NCBI GenBank assembly: GCA_020854105.1
Contig: JADZGB010000003.1
Span: 160,392-224,391, forward strand
DNA from: Burkholderiales bacterium
GTDB lineage: Bacteria; Pseudomonadota; Gammaproteobacteria; Burkholderiales; SHXO01
DNA length: 64,000 bases
Reading direction: 5' to 3'
Shown here: positions 62,263-64,000 of the stretch, in pieces
Layout: the number at the start of each line of letters is the position of its first letter
Position numbering within the stretch: position 1 is the first letter of the stretch
Made by a program: the position numbers and the translations under genes
Notes under the pieces: model-generated
What the model was told of the DNA's origin: nothing
Databases searched by the model: none
Seen by the model: only the letters and a program-made list of their open reading frames with translations

Positions 62263-63288
62263 TCAGCTCCGCATCGCGGCGGTGAAGCTGGCCAGTTCCA
62301 GCAGCTTGCGCAGCGCCGCACCGCTGTCGAGGGTGGCAGCCGCGCGGGATACGCCAGCCTCCAGCGATTCGGCCAGGCCCGCGACGTAGATCGCGGCACC
62401 CGCGTTGAGTAGCACGATATCGCGCGCCGCGCCGGCGGCGCCGCCGAACACCTCGCGCACCAGTGCCGCCGAGCTCTCGCTGCCGACGACCTGGATCTCC
62501 TCGAGCGCGCGCGGCTGCAGACCGAACTGGCGGGGATGGACGACGTACTCGCGCACCTCGTCGTCCTTGAGCTCCCCGATCAGCGTCTCGCCGGAGATGG
62601 AGATCTCGTCCAGCCCTTCCATGCCGTACACCACCATCACATGCCGGCTCCCCAGCCGCTGCAGCACCCGGGCCTGGATGCCGACGAGATCGGGGTGGAA
62701 CACGCCCATCAACTGGTTGCGTGCACCGGCGGGATTGGTGAGCGGGCCGAGAATGTTGAAGAGGGTGCGTACGCCAAGCTCCTTGCGCACCGGCGCCGCA
62801 TGCTTCATGGCCGGATGATGCGCCGGCGCGAACATGAAGCCGACGCCCAGCTCGGACACGCAGCGTGCGACCTGCGCGGGCGTGAGCGAGATGTGCACGC
62901 CCAGCGCCTCCAGCACGTCGGCACTGCCGGATTTGCTGGAGACCGAGCGGTTGCCGTGCTTGGCGACCTTCGCGCCCGCGGCCGCGGCGACCATGGCCGC
63001 CGCAGTGGACACGTTGAAGGTGTGCGCGCTGTCGCCGCCGGTGCCGCAGGTATCGAGCAGGTTCGGATGGTCGGGAACCTCGACCCGGGTGGCGAACTCG
63101 CGCATCACCTGTGCCGCCGCAGCGATCTCCCCGATCGTCTCCTTCTTCACGCGCAGGCCGATGATGATGGCCGCGATCAGGGCGGGACTCACCTCCCCGC
63201 TCATGATCTGCCGCATCAGCGACACCATCTCCTCGTGAAAGATTTCCCGGTGCTCGATCACGCGCACCAGCGCGTCTTGCGGTGTCAT
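62263..63288 (-). CDS. trpD: Anthranilate phosphoribosyltransferase
   Basis: [66 protein letters not shown]...[52 protein letters not shown]. Confidence 0.97.
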   Translation of the reverse strand: MTPQDALVRVIEHREIFHEEMVSLMRQIMSGEVSPALIAAIIIGLRVKKETIGEIAAAAQVMREFATRVEVPDHPNLLDTCGTGGDSAHTFNVSTAAAMVAAAAGAKVAKHGNRSVSSKSGSADVLEALGVHISLTPAQVARCVSELGVGFMFAPAHHPAMKHAAPVRKELGVRTLFNILGPLTNPAGARNQLMGVFHPDLVGIQARVLQRLGSRHVMVVYGMEGLDEISISGETLIGELKDDEVREYVVHPRQFGLQPRALEEIQVVGSESSAALVREVFGGAAGAARDIVLLNAGAAIYVAGLAESLEAGVSRAAATLDSGAALRKLLELASFTAAMRS

Positions 63289-63312
63289 GTCGTCGTTCTC
63301 GTGCGGCCGCGG

Positions 63313-63891
63313 TCAGTGCCGGGTCCGGGTCAGGAAATTGCGCAGCAGTTCGTGCCCCTGCTCGCTGAGGATGGATTCGGGATGGAACTGGACGCCCTCG
63401 ACGGGCAGCGAGCGATGGCGAACGCCCATGATCTCGCCGTCGTCGGTCCACGCCGTGATCTCCAGTTCCCCGGGCAGACTCTCGCGCTCGATGACCAGAG
63501 AGTGGTAGCGGGTCGCGACCAGGGGTTCCTTCAGGCCGCGGAACACCCCGGCGTCGGTGTGATGGATCTCGGAGGTCTTGCCGTGCATGAGCTGCTTCGC
63601 GTGCACGATGCGCCCGCCGAAGGCTTGGCCGATGCTCTGGTGCCCGAGGCACACGCCCAGGATGGGGATGCGCCCGGCGAAATGCCGGATCACGGGCACC
63701 GACACCCCGGCCTCGTTCGGCGTGCATGGGCCGGGCGAGATCACGATGTAATCGGGCGCCATGCGCTCGATCTCCTCGAGCGTGATCTCGTCGTTGCGGT
63801 GTACCGCGACCTCCTCGCCCAGTTCGCCCAGGTACTGGACCAGGTTGAAAGTGAACGAGTCGTAGTTGTCGATCATCAGAAGTTTAGACAC
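63313..63891 (-). CDS. trpG: Anthranilate synthase component II (glutamine amidotransferase)
   Basis: [61 protein letters not shown]...[32 protein letters not shown] start with AAGGAG upstream (alternative ATG at 63876). Confidence 0.95.
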   Translation of the reverse strand: MSKLLMIDNYDSFTFNLVQYLGELGEEVAVHRNDEITLEEIERMAPDYIVISPGPCTPNEAGVSVPVIRHFAGRIPILGVCLGHQSIGQAFGGRIVHAKQLMHGKTSEIHHTDAGVFRGLKEPLVATRYHSLVIERESLPGELEITAWTDDGEIMGVRHRSLPVEGVQFHPESILSEQGHELLRNFLTRTRH

Positions 63892-64000
63892 AGTAACTCC
63901 TTGATTTATAAAGATCAACTTCTGATGAATGATCGCCGTTACTCACATCGTTATACACATTTGCAGTGGATTTCGATGGAACGAGCGCAGAAAAGTGGCC

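Overview
The window is GC-rich and looks beta-proteobacterial, judged from gene content and order. From about 0.9 to 23.7 kb there is one long, nearly gap-free minus-strand operon for a complex surface glycan. It carries a UDP-L-FucNAc/L-QuiNAc gene trio, four GT4 glycosyltransferases, a NeuC/NeuB/NeuA nonulosonic (sialic-type) acid set, and a PglK-like ABC flippase. Interleaved are unusual accessory enzymes: a TPP-dependent enzyme, a D-2-hydroxyacid dehydrogenase, a deacetylase/formyltransferase pair, a Gfo/Idh/MocA oxidoreductase, a nucleotidyltransferase-TMPK-like fusion, and a protein resembling archaeal CTP-dependent riboflavin kinase. The locus is flanked by decayed remnants of dTDP-rhamnose genes (rmlD and a GT2 at the left, rmlB at the right), which suggests in-situ replacement of an older rhamnose glycan locus. 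The rest, 24.3-64 kb, is mostly housekeeping: manC, UDP-sugar epimerase, waaA, fau, tolC, pcm, TPP riboswitch-thiC, HD-GYP, uppP, glnA (with NtrC/sigma54 sites), ntrBC, xthA, amino acid permease, prlC, pyrC'-pyrB-pyrR-ruvX-yqgE, an ECF sigma factor cassette, lptGF, pepA-holC, valS, a porin and trpGDC. Best candidates for new biology are the RibK-like protein beside the NTase/TMPK fusion, and the TPP enzyme/dehydrogenase and deacetylase/formyltransferase pairs inside the nonulosonic acid genes. All calls come from reading the sequence and supplied ORFs; no database search was run.
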